Positions 15,045-22,587 of a DNA stretch of 24,561 nucleotides are shown one piece after another. How positions within the stretch are numbered: the stretch's first letter is position 1; each line of letters starts with the position of its first letter. The position numbers and the translations under genes are program-made. Origin of the DNA: JAKBEU01 sp036172095. GTDB taxonomy: Bacteria; Patescibacteriota; Microgenomatia; UBA1406; GWC2-37-13. A model generated the notes under the pieces. That model worked only from the letters and a program-made list of their open reading frames with translations, ran no database searches and was not told the DNA's origin. The stretch is taken from NCBI GenBank assembly GCA_036172095.1, contig JAVHSH010000035.1, positions 1 through 24,561 of the forward strand, written 5' to 3'.

Positions 15045-16475
15045 TTATTGGTGAATCAGTTTATAGATTGAAATACCATCAGTCTTTGTTATTGTATCAA
15101 TTTTTGCTTTCCCGAACATTTGTATATTCCATGAGTCGGATTTTATGATACGACAAGGCTCTTTATCGCAGAGAACGAAAAGGATATTTGTAACTTCAGC
15201 ACTTGATCCATCGACCACATTTCCTCCGTTGAGCTCTATGTAATATTGATAGCAATCACGAGAAGTGAACTCGACAGGGTACGTTGTAAGATTTATGCGC
15301 TCACCTTTGCTCATTTCGGCAATTTGTTTTCCGATTTTTTCCGGTTGTGCAAATTGTTGGGACGATTCTTTCCAGATAAAATAGTAGGAACGTGATTGGA
15401 CAAGGATAAATGAAGAAATGCAGATAACGCTCAAAAGCTTCAGTTTGTTTTTCGTCAACTCCGCGAATATGAATGCGAGTAAAACATAGAAGCTAATATA
15501 TACCGTATGGAAATAATGGGGAATTGCCTGGGCATTGACTCTGCTCAATGCGAACAGAAGACTAATAAATGAAATCAAATGAAGGGTGATGAACGGATTC
15601 TCTTTTTTCCTGAGAATGTATACAACAATACCAATGACTGTTAGCGCGAATGCACAGGCGACAAGTGGAGAAACGGAAATATGAAGCGCAAATTTGATGA
15701 CGGCTGTCGTCACATCGACAAGTCTGTTAAGAAGGGGACCCGATGAAACAACATTCTGTTTCGTGAACAGGGAAATGAGATTGCGAATATTGAGGAAATC
15801 ATGTCGGACTTCAAATAATGCAAAAGGCAGAAGCGTCAGCGCAAATCCTCCAATGGAAATAAATGGAACTAGTATGGACTTAAAATTTCTTTTTCTAACA
15901 AGAAATAGCACATAATAAATAATGATTGGTGCCAATAATAAAGCTGCAAGATGATGGAGTTGGAAAGAGAGACCAAAAAAAATACCGAATAAAAGCGAAA
16001 ATAAAATTCTACGCTTACCATGTAGAGAAAGAAAGAATAAACTTAATGTTATGAACGCAAAATAGGGAAGAAGGTTCGGATTCCATGAAAACCGTCCAAT
16101 ATCGACGAATAATGCAGATGTCGCCAGTAGGATGGAAAGAATAAGCGCAACGTCTCCTGAAACAATTTTCTTCACCATGTAATAGATGAGAATCGATGCC
16201 CCTACGCTAAAAAGTGCCACACCAATCGCAAGACCCACTGGATTTGAGCGAAACAACCACAAAAAGGGAGCGACGACATAATAATAAAATGGACCAAGGA
16301 ACACTTCACCGATGGAAGATGGTGGACCGATAAGGGGGAATTTCTGAAGTAAGATTATGCGACGGACTATAACCGCATCTCTCCCTTGATCCGCGAGGAA
16401 CATATAAAAGTCAGAAATTCGATACAAGCGCAAAAAAAGTCCAGCTAGTATAATAAACAATATGTCGAAACGCAT
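15045..16475 (-). CDS. GT-C membrane glycosyltransferase, first gene of the operon
   Basis: 476 residues, polytopic, starting with a helix MRFDILFIILAGLFLRLYRI. The first outer loop has FLADQGRDAVIVRR (Asp29, Asp33), an acidic motif in the place of the GT-C catalytic Asp, and GRFSWNPNLLPYFAF further on. A C-terminal extracytoplasmic domain of about 100 residues contains three cysteines. A transfer reaction from a polyprenyl-phosphate sugar is inferred. The ATG at 16475 is the earliest possible start because an in-frame TAA stands 9-7 bases upstream. Its first 14 bases overlap the start of the divergent gene on the plus strand. A TAAAAT -10 lies eight bases upstream. Confidence 0.8.
   Translation of the reverse strand: MRFDILFIILAGLFLRLYRISDFYMFLADQGRDAVIVRRIILLQKFPLIGPPSSIGEVFLGPFYYYVVAPFLWLFRSNPVGLAIGVALFSVGASILIYYMVKKIVSGDVALILSILLATSALFVDIGRFSWNPNLLPYFAFITLSLFFLSLHGKRRILFSLLFGIFFGLSFQLHHLAALLLAPIIIYYVLFLVRKRNFKSILVPFISIGGFALTLLPFALFEVRHDFLNIRNLISLFTKQNVVSSGPLLNRLVDVTTAVIKFALHISVSPLVACAFALTVIGIVVYILRKKENPFITLHLISFISLLFALSRVNAQAIPHYFHTVYISFYVLLAFIFAELTKNKLKLLSVICISSFILVQSRSYYFIWKESSQQFAQPEKIGKQIAEMSKGERINLTTYPVEFTSRDCYQYYIELNGGNVVDGSSAEVTNILFVLCDKEPCRIIKSDSWNIQMFGKAKIDTITKTDGISIYKLIHQ
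16449..16454 (+). promoter_or_regulatory. -10 of the plus-strand GT-C gene, leaderless type
   Basis: Consensus TATAAT ending seven bases before the ATG at 16462, located inside the coding sequence of the divergent gene. No clear -35. Confidence 0.5.
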
Positions 16476-17574
16476 AATACCTTATTTTACCTTATTACTC
16501 CTCGTTTTCACAAGCACGCTCTTAGCCTGGTTCCCGTTCCTACTCAAAGACGAGATGAGCACGATTTATAAACATTTTGATGGTCCTCTCTATATCATTG
16601 CTGCTAAAACAGGTTATAATCCAGCAGCGATTCATCTCCTGGACCGGGATGCAGTCCTTCCTCACAATTCTTTGTATTTTGCCGCACATCTTCCTGTATA
16701 TCCTTTTTTTATTTGGCTTGGATCATTTGCATTTGGATTCTTAAAGTCGATGTTGTCTGTGACAGTATTGAGCACAGTGCTTCTTGCATGGTTGTTTTAT
16801 TACATTCTTAAAAAGTTTCAGATTTCAAAACAGCCACTTCTTTTGACTTCCATATTTTTATTTCTTCCTCGCTTTTTAGTTGTCCGATCTGTCGGCTCAC
16901 CAGAACCGCTTTTCCTGCTTTTTATTCTGGGTTCACTATTCTTTTTTGAGAAAAAAAACTATTTGTTTGCGGGGATTCTCGGAGGACTGGCTACTATGAC
17001 CAAAACCCCAGGTATTCTCTTGTTCATCGCATATCTATTTGTTATTGTCGAGACATATATCATCTCTTCACATAAAAAAGAAAGGCAAAGTTTCCTTTCA
17101 TTTGTGCCATTATTGGCGATTCCATTAGGACTCATATTGGTATTTTTTATTTACTACCTCCAATACGGTGATTTTCTTGCCTATTTTCATTCTGGAGACA
17201 ATGTTCATCTACTTTATCCATATTCAGTATTTACTTCATCAGCATCATGGGTAGGGACTGCATGGCTTGAAGATGTGTTATTTTATTTTGCTTTGTACGC
17301 GTCAACCGTCGTTTCACTCTGGCATTCCAAACACCGCAGTTTCTTTTATTTCGCGCTTGTTTTCTTCACTGCAACGATATTTGTCCAACATAGAGATATA
17401 AGTCGATACAGTTTACCTCTCTGGCCACTTACGGCAATCGCCTTTGAAAACATACTTACTTCCAAAAAGGCTCTTGTCGTGTTTTGTATTGTCATATTTG
17501 GAATCTATATGTATGTGTGGAACTTTTTGGGAGCAAACATCATGCCGATTACTGAATGGCTGCCGTTTCTTTAA
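16462..17574 (+). CDS. GT-C mannosyltransferase-like membrane protein (PIG-V-like)
   Basis: 370 residues with about nine hydrophobic helices. The first outer loop holds KHFDGPLYIIAAKTGY (Asp40), which resembles the WDGxxYxxIAxxGY signature of PIG-V/GT76-type mannosyltransferases, and VRSVGSPEPLFLLF matches the conserved SPEPLF region of that group. These enzymes use a polyprenyl- or dolichyl-phosphate mannose donor. A role in surface glycolipid or glycoprotein synthesis is inferred. It is transcribed away from the five-gene GT operon, and the two first codons overlap head-to-head by 14 bases. No alternative start exists downstream without losing the first helix. Confidence 0.78.
   Translation: MSKRIIPYFTLLLLVFTSTLLAWFPFLLKDEMSTIYKHFDGPLYIIAAKTGYNPAAIHLLDRDAVLPHNSLYFAAHLPVYPFFIWLGSFAFGFLKSMLSVTVLSTVLLAWLFYYILKKFQISKQPLLLTSIFLFLPRFLVVRSVGSPEPLFLLFILGSLFFFEKKNYLFAGILGGLATMTKTPGILLFIAYLFVIVETYIISSHKKERQSFLSFVPLLAIPLGLILVFFIYYLQYGDFLAYFHSGDNVHLLYPYSVFTSSASWVGTAWLEDVLFYFALYASTVVSLWHSKHRSFFYFALVFFTATIFVQHRDISRYSLPLWPLTAIAFENILTSKKALVVFCIVIFGIYMYVWNFLGANIMPITEWLPFL
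16484..16489 (-). promoter_or_regulatory. -10 of the minus-strand GT operon, leaderless type
   Basis: TAAAAT on the minus strand ending eight bases before the ATG at 16475, located inside the coding sequence of the plus-strand gene. Confidence 0.4.
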
Positions 17575-17590
17575 TATATAGATGTGGTAC

Positions 17591-17596
17591 TATAAT
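17591..17596 (+). promoter_or_regulatory. -10 of the secreted-protein gene
   Basis: TATAAT ending nine bases before the ATG at 17606. It shows that an ATG at 17582, upstream of it, is not the start used from this promoter. Confidence 0.5.
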
Positions 17597-17605
17597 AGTA
17601 ATAAT

Positions 17606-18304
17606 ATGCAACAGAAAATCTGCTTCAATAAAAAGATTGGGTTTCTCGCTTTTTTCGTGATCATCATCGTTTTTTTAGTCGGTATTCTCAATCTCCTTAC
17701 GCAACAAAAAACAAGCACAAACTCAAAAGCTGCTGAGCCAGTTCCGGCAATCGTTTCTTGTAACAGGCGTGGAGCCATCGTATTGAAAGACATGAATGGA
17801 AGTTTGTGGAGTTGGGCAAGCATAAAGACTGGCGCTAGCACTTGTTCTTCAGAAAAAATACTGCCAACAGATCCCGAATTCAGCACATTCTCGTTGAGAG
17901 CGATTTCATATCCCGACACTGCAACGTCAGGTCAATTTCGGTTTATGGAACAATATGCGGCTCGTGGAGCAGTGTGCACACGGTATGGTGTTGATATAGA
18001 TATGGAATCGAACTTCACTGGGGGATTATATGCACCATTTAGCGCTGTATTATTCCCATCATATATATCTAAAGTCCCGGGAGTCCTCGTCGCAACAAGT
18101 GGTTATCCAAAACTGTCCGTCGGAGTGTTTGACTTCAGGAGTAATTGCAATAGTGCTGGGACCGACCCTGTTTGCAAGCGGAGAGTCGTGACAATTGGAA
18201 CTCAAAGATGGAATATTGGATATACGCTCTGCACTCCAATCGGAGGAAAAAAAGGATGTTGTAGTGCAAATATTGTGACGACAACTTCTTTAACTCCTCA
18301 ATAA
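17606..18304 (+). CDS. Secreted or membrane-anchored cysteine-rich protein, unknown
   Basis: 232 residues. I do not recognise the family. A basic N-terminus (MQQKICFNKK) is followed by one strong helix (residues 11-30), so it is either anchored or exported by Sec. The outer part starts with a Ser/Thr/Asn-rich spacer and then a domain of about 165 residues with eight cysteines, including a CC pair near the C-terminus (GCCSAN), enough for four disulfide bonds. It also has many Gly, Ser and aromatic residues and little charge, which fits a beta-rich extracellular domain. The chain ends in a Thr-rich tail (TTTSLTPQ). It lies between a GT-C gene and marR, with its own -10. It could be a surface protein that is glycosylated by the neighbouring enzymes. 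Confidence 0.6.
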   Translation: MQQKICFNKKIGFLAFFVIIIVFLVGILNLLTQQKTSTNSKAAEPVPAIVSCNRRGAIVLKDMNGSLWSWASIKTGASTCSSEKILPTDPEFSTFSLRAISYPDTATSGQFRFMEQYAARGAVCTRYGVDIDMESNFTGGLYAPFSAVLFPSYISKVPGVLVATSGYPKLSVGVFDFRSNCNSAGTDPVCKRRVVTIGTQRWNIGYTLCTPIGGKKGCCSANIVTTTSLTPQ

Positions 18305-18310
18305 TACCAC

Positions 18311-18339
18311 TTGACAATATACTTCGGTTACCGTAACAT
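18311..18339 (+). promoter_or_regulatory. marR promoter, leaderless type
   Basis: TTGACA (18311-18316), exactly 17 bases, TAACAT (18334-18339), ending six bases before the ATG at 18346. This is the best-supported leaderless promoter in the window. Confidence 0.75.
18325..18337. promoter_or_regulatory. Candidate MarR operator in the spacer
   Basis: Two nested inverted repeats: CGGT-T-ACCG (18325-18333) and GTTAC-C-GTAAC (18327-18337). They lie between the -35 and -10 of marR, where bound protein would block RNA polymerase. Autorepression is common in the MarR family. Confidence 0.45.
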
Positions 18340-18345
18340 ATATCT

Positions 18346-18747
18346 ATGGATGATTCGCGGGTAGATTTTTTATTTATGCTGTATTTTATTGGCCGAAAAG
18401 TCAAAGGCCACTATAAACATGAGAATAGGGATCTTATGCTTTCGGCAGCAATCCTCCATTTGCTTCAAAAACAGGAGTATACACTTTCTCAGCTTGCAAA
18501 AATATTATATTCTAAATTGTCATCCCTATCAGAAAGAATTACATCAATGGAGTCTGAGGGCTTGGTAAAAAAAATCAGCAAAGCTGAGGATGAACGAGAA
18601 CAATATATCTCTTTAACAGCGGTGGGGAAGAAGAAAGTGAAAAAAACACTAGAAATAATGAATGCACATTGTGTTGAATTCACCAATGGCGTATCTAATG
18701 CTGAGTTGAAGCAAGTCAATCCGGTACTAAAAAAGATGATTTCTTAA
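18346..18747 (+). CDS. MarR-family transcriptional regulator
   Basis: 133 residues: N-terminal helices for dimerisation, then a winged helix-turn-helix at about 45-97 (YTLSQLAKILYSKLSSLSERITSMESEGLVKK, wing with EDEREQYISLT) and a C-terminal helix. MarR proteins bind palindromic operators as dimers and release DNA on binding a small molecule or by oxidation. It lies directly before a MacAB-like exporter in the same direction, so control of export genes and of itself is likely; a suitable inverted repeat is in its promoter. The DERxQ segment usual in the wing (D-x-R) is present as DEREQ. The ATG at 18346 follows the -10 by six bases. Confidence 0.88.
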   Translation: MDDSRVDFLFMLYFIGRKVKGHYKHENRDLMLSAAILHLLQKQEYTLSQLAKILYSKLSSLSERITSMESEGLVKKISKAEDEREQYISLTAVGKKKVKKTLEIMNAHCVEFTNGVSNAELKQVNPVLKKMIS

Positions 18748-18766
18748 TTATCAATTACAATGTATA

Positions 18767-18772
18767 TATAAA
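18767..18772 (+). promoter_or_regulatory. -10 of the macA-like gene
   Basis: TATAAA ending seven bases before the ATG at 18780. No strong -35. The exporter genes may thus be expressed apart from marR. Confidence 0.4.
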
Positions 18773-18779
18773 TAGTAGT

Positions 18780-19826
18780 ATGAAAAATATATTTGGATTT
18801 TTGAAAAAAAGATGGTATTTCGTTATTATCATTGCAGTTGGAGTTGGATTTTATATTAACAATCAACGGACAGCACAAGCGAAAATAGAAAAAGAAGCCA
18901 CCTACACGGTCGAAAGACAGAACATGAAAGAGTTGCTTTCACTTGCTGGAGAAATAAGCGCGGATGAACATATCGTGCTGAGATTCCAGACTTCCGGCAG
19001 ACTTGCCTGGGTTGGAATAAAAGAAGGAGATACCGTGAAAAAATATCAGACAATAGCTTCGCTTGACCAAAGAGAGGTCAAGAAAAAACTTCAAAAAAGT
19101 CTACTTGCATATTCACAAACACGTAATTCATTTGATCAGGTCGGGTCAGACAACCAACGAATTGGAGATCAACCCACGACAGATTGGGATTTGGGAGATA
19201 AAATGAAACGATTGCTTGAAAATTCGCAGTACGGACTTGAAAGTTCTGTACTTGATGTTGAACTTACAAATATGGCGATTGAGTATAGTAATTTAATTAC
19301 CCCTATTGAAGGAGTTGTTACCCGTGCTGATTCTAAATACGCCGGCGTAAACATAATACCTTCCCAAGCTGAATTTGAAATCATCAATCCAAAAACACTC
19401 TATTTTTCATTCACTGCAGATCAAACGGAAATAACAAAGATTTCTGAAGGGATGAAGGGAGAAATCAATCTCGATTCATTTCCGGATGAAACAAGAACAG
19501 GTTCTCTCTATTATGTGTCCTATACCCCAAAAGCGGGTGAAACGGGAACAGTTTATGAAGGGAGAGTACGAATGTCAACAGAGAATCTCAGCAAGTATCG
19601 TTTTGGGATGACAGGGGACGTTTCATTCACCCTCAGTGAAAAAAACAACGTTGTGGTCGTGCAAGATAAATTCATCAAGGCGGAAGGCGATAAGAAATTT
19701 GTCTGGAAAAAGACAAACGGCAAACAAGAAAAAACATATATCAAAACAGGGCTTGAAACAGACGGATTGGTAGAGATACTATCCGGCGTGGAGATGGGAG
19801 ATGTTATCTCAAACGTACAAAATTAA
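18780..19826 (+). CDS. MacA/HlyD-like membrane-fusion adaptor
   Basis: 348 residues. One N-terminal helix (about 12-28) anchors the protein; the outer part shows the adaptor order: beta-barrel start, a lipoyl half (GRLAWVGIKEGDTVKKYQTIASLD), a short coiled-coil hairpin (about 95-160), the second lipoyl half (NLITPIEGVVTRADSKYAG), then the barrel and a membrane-proximal domain. In MacAB-type systems the adaptor stimulates the ABC permease and guides substrates. The next two genes supply ATPase and permease. No outer-membrane TolC partner is visible, so in a cell without outer membrane the adaptor probably acts like those of Gram-positive peptide exporters. Gap to the ATPase gene: 15 bases. Confidence 0.85.
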   Translation: MKNIFGFLKKRWYFVIIIAVGVGFYINNQRTAQAKIEKEATYTVERQNMKELLSLAGEISADEHIVLRFQTSGRLAWVGIKEGDTVKKYQTIASLDQREVKKKLQKSLLAYSQTRNSFDQVGSDNQRIGDQPTTDWDLGDKMKRLLENSQYGLESSVLDVELTNMAIEYSNLITPIEGVVTRADSKYAGVNIIPSQAEFEIINPKTLYFSFTADQTEITKISEGMKGEINLDSFPDETRTGSLYYVSYTPKAGETGTVYEGRVRMSTENLSKYRFGMTGDVSFTLSEKNNVVVVQDKFIKAEGDKKFVWKKTNGKQEKTYIKTGLETDGLVEILSGVEMGDVISNVQN

Positions 19827-19841
19827 CCTCGTGTAGTTTAT

Positions 19842-20510
19842 ATGATCAAACTTAAAAATGTGAATAAGTCCTATAAGCTGGATGATGACGTTGTTTTCAC
19901 TGCCGTCAAAGATGTTAGTCTGGAAATAAAACAAGGGGAGTTCACATCTATTATCGGTCCATCGGGAAGCGGAAAATCGACGCTCATGCATATCATTGGT
20001 CTTCTTGACCAACCAACGCGTGGTTCAATATTTATTGACGATAAGGATGTCTCGAAATTAAACGATAATGAATTATCATCCCTTCGTAACACATTTGTTG
20101 GATTTGTTTTCCAGCAGTTCAATCTGATAAATAAATTGACAGTCTTGGAAAATATATTGATACCAACGATTTATACGCGTTCAACCCTTGATTACGATCC
20201 AAAAGAAAAAGCACGATATCTCTTAAAACGTTTTGGACTGGAAACAAAAGAAAAATCATTCCCAAATAAAATCTCAGGTGGACAACAACAGCGAGTCGCT
20301 ATCGCGCGTGCACTAATCATGAATCCTAAATTAATATTGGCCGATGAGCCAACCGGGAATCTCGATACAAAATCGGGTGCTGAAATATTAAAGCTTCTCC
20401 ATGAGCTCCATGACAATGAGAAAATTACGGTTGTTATCGTTACTCATGACCCAAATATCGCAAAACAGGCAAATAGGATAATAGAAATTAGAGACGGAGA
20501 AATACAATGA
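19842..20510 (+). CDS. MacB/LolD-type ABC transporter ATPase
   Basis: 222 residues with a full ABC set: Walker A GPSGSGKST (39-47), Q-loop Gln91, signature ISGGQ (144-148), Walker B LILADE (164-169) followed by the D-loop (NLD), and the switch His202 in VTHD. The sequence type (ADEPTGNLD, SGGQQQRVAIARAL) is that of the MacB/LolD/FtsE group that drives type VII ABC permeases by mechanotransmission instead of direct transport. It is encoded between adaptor and permease; its stop overlaps the permease ATG (ATGA), so the two are made in equal numbers. Substrate unknown: peptides, lipids or antimicrobials are known for relatives. Confidence 0.93.
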   Translation: MIKLKNVNKSYKLDDDVVFTAVKDVSLEIKQGEFTSIIGPSGSGKSTLMHIIGLLDQPTRGSIFIDDKDVSKLNDNELSSLRNTFVGFVFQQFNLINKLTVLENILIPTIYTRSTLDYDPKEKARYLLKRFGLETKEKSFPNKISGGQQQRVAIARALIMNPKLILADEPTGNLDTKSGAEILKLLHELHDNEKITVVIVTHDPNIAKQANRIIEIRDGEIQ

Positions 20511-21712
20511 ACCATTTCATGTTTGTTCTCAAATCAGCATTCGAAGACTTTTCCCGAAATAAGGGACGGACGTTCTTGACATCACTTGGCATCGTCATCG
20601 GTGTCTTGTCTGTCGTAATATTAATCGCTTTTGGACTCGGACTTAAGAAATACATTAATGATCAATTCCAAAGTCTTGGATCCAACATCATTCGTGTCGT
20701 TCCAGGGCAAATTCTTAGGGGTGGAAGCTTTAGCTCATCCAGCGGTATGAGTACTATTCGATTTGATTCACGAGATGTTTTAAAATTACAGAGAGTTAAA
20801 AGCGCATCATATGTTATTCCTATTGTGACCCGTTCATTATTGGTCTCAATTGGAAAAGGAACTGAGCCAGCGACTCTGTATGCAAGCACGCAGGACATAT
20901 TTCTTGCTCTCAACTTAAAAGCACGCTATGGGAACATCTTCACGAAAACTGATTTTGAAAAAAGAGCAAAGATTGCCGTTATTGGCCCAAAAATCGCAGC
21001 GAAATTATTCGGGACTGAGGATGCGGCGCTTGGCAGAATAATTAAAGTTGATAGCCAAAATTTCAAAGTACAGGGCGTTTTGGAATCAAAAGGTGGTGGA
21101 GGATTCGGAGGACCAGATCTTGATTCATTTATCTACATGCCTCATACGACTGCGCAGGTATTCAATCCTGATAAGAAATTCTACGCCATAATCGTCAAGT
21201 CAAGTCAAGACGTCAGCATAGCGACAGCAAAGGATGAGATAAAAACTGCGTTACTAAAGCGCTACAAAGAAGATGATTTTTCTGTTATTGACCAGGCAGA
21301 ATTGCTTGGGGCGATTGAGGGAATATTCGGCATGCTCAACACCGTACTTGTTGCGATTGCGGCAGTCTCATTGGTCGTTGGTGGAATTGGGATTATGAAT
21401 ATCATGTATGTCACCGTGACTGAGCGGATCAAGGAAATCGGAATCCGCCGTGCTTTGGGGGCCCGAAAGGCAGATATTCTCCTTCAATTCCTTGTAGAAT
21501 CGGTCGCACTCTCCATCCTAGGCGGGCTTTTGGGTCTGGGACTTGCATATATTATCGTCTTTTTCATGCAAAGCTTCTTTCCAGCCTATATTGATGCAAA
21601 TTCAGTGATGTTGGCGCTCGGAGTATCTTCTATCATCGGCGTTGTCTTTGGGGTCTTTCCTGCAAAGAAGGCAGCCGACCTCTCTCCAATAGATGCAATA
21701 AGAAACGAATAA
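20507..21712 (+). CDS. MacB-like ABC transporter permease
   Basis: 401 residues in the type VII (MacB/FtsX) layout: helix 1 at about 22-45 (SLGIVIGVLSVVILIAFGLG), a large extracytoplasmic MacB_PCD domain (about 50-270) and three C-terminal helices of the FtsX domain beginning VAIAAVSLVVGGIGIMNIM and containing the coupling segment ERIKEIGIRRALGA. It couples ATP use inside to movement of the outer domain, pushing substrates out through the adaptor. The outer domain is glycine- and serine-rich in places (GGSFSSSSG, GGGGFGG). It is the last gene of the marR-exporter block. The stop lies 17 bases from the stop of the convergent hypothetical gene. Confidence 0.92.
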   Translation: MNHFMFVLKSAFEDFSRNKGRTFLTSLGIVIGVLSVVILIAFGLGLKKYINDQFQSLGSNIIRVVPGQILRGGSFSSSSGMSTIRFDSRDVLKLQRVKSASYVIPIVTRSLLVSIGKGTEPATLYASTQDIFLALNLKARYGNIFTKTDFEKRAKIAVIGPKIAAKLFGTEDAALGRIIKVDSQNFKVQGVLESKGGGGFGGPDLDSFIYMPHTTAQVFNPDKKFYAIIVKSSQDVSIATAKDEIKTALLKRYKEDDFSVIDQAELLGAIEGIFGMLNTVLVAIAAVSLVVGGIGIMNIMYVTVTERIKEIGIRRALGARKADILLQFLVESVALSILGGLLGLGLAYIIVFFMQSFFPAYIDANSVMLALGVSSIIGVVFGVFPAKKAADLSPIDAIRNE

Positions 21713-21729
21713 AGATAAGGTATTTGGCA

Positions 21730-22542
21730 CTAATTTTTCTTGTGCATTTTTTGAACTAATCTTTCCGCAATACCTCTTAAGCCGGATGGCGGTACTGTTC
21801 CCCTCAAGCCATTTTGGTCACCTAAGTTGAATGCCTGCGAGTAGAGAGAAAACGCAAATGCAATACCGTCTCTCATACTTGCATTTGATGCTTCCTTTTG
21901 TTCTCGAGATGATTCTCCTAATCGAGGGTCACTTTTCTTGTCTAGTCGCTCCATATTCACAATTTCGTTATCTGCGAGTTCAAATGCTTTTTGTAATACT
22001 GGTCCTTTGATTTTCTTGGAGGTTAAATTAAACGATTCTAAATATTCATCACTATCTTCACGATAATATCTAGGTTTATTTTCTTGCATTTTCCTAGATC
22101 TAGCAGCATGCACTAATCGAGTACCAAAACTATACATGCCAACTGTAAAATCTAAAAGCGCTGGAGGTTTTTGTTTTGGATTGCAACTCTTAATTATTCT
22201 TTTTCTTATTTCTTCATCAATCATAACTTGTCTACGAATATTTTTTGATAGATAAAACATCTCATCCCCAAGCACTTGAAATGCAAATGCCTCAGCAGGG
22301 GATAGTTCCCCTTCATCTGAATCATTAATTGAAAATGGCTTATTGGACAACATTGGTTTAATACGATCATAGTTTGCTGTTGAAAATGTTGAAAAAAATA
22401 ATGGCCTTATATTATTTTGTGTTAAACGCATCACAGTATCTAATTTATCTTGCAGGTATAATTCGGCTTCATTCTGAGTCGAATGCATCACTCCTCTATA
22501 GTGATAATCGTTCAATTGTATTCTTTTCTCGATATAAACCAT
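21730..22542 (-). CDS. Hypothetical protein, 270 residues
   Basis: I do not recognise this protein. It is charged and soluble-looking, with no signal peptide or membrane helix, a single cysteine (SCNPKQKPP) and several predicted-helical stretches (for example EAFAFQVLGDEMFYLSKNIRRQVMIDEEIRKR). A Lys/Arg/Glu/Asp/Ser-rich region lies around KKSDPRLGESSREQKEAS and the C-terminus is basic (LVQKMHKKN). The ATG at 22542 is the first in frame, but no convincing -10 precedes it, in contrast to most genes here; it may be read with the GT4 gene, whose stop is 45 bases upstream on the same strand. The coding frame is long and intact, so it is probably real. Confidence 0.65.
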   Translation of the reverse strand: MVYIEKRIQLNDYHYRGVMHSTQNEAELYLQDKLDTVMRLTQNNIRPLFFSTFSTANYDRIKPMLSNKPFSINDSDEGELSPAEAFAFQVLGDEMFYLSKNIRRQVMIDEEIRKRIIKSCNPKQKPPALLDFTVGMYSFGTRLVHAARSRKMQENKPRYYREDSDEYLESFNLTSKKIKGPVLQKAFELADNEIVNMERLDKKSDPRLGESSREQKEASNASMRDGIAFAFSLYSQAFNLGDQNGLRGTVPPSGLRGIAERLVQKMHKKN

Positions 22543-22587
22543 AAATATTCATTAATTTTTAATGACTCGAAAACTTCATCTGGAGGG

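Noticed and set aside
17582..17605. Upstream ATG for the secreted protein.
   Set aside because: A consensus TATAAT lies inside those codons and the signal helix is complete from 17606.
22550..22564. Small hairpin CATTAA-TTT-TTAATG between the unknown gene and the GT4 gene.
   Set aside because: Six AT-rich pairs with no T-run are too weak to call a terminator; such repeats are expected in AT-rich DNA.
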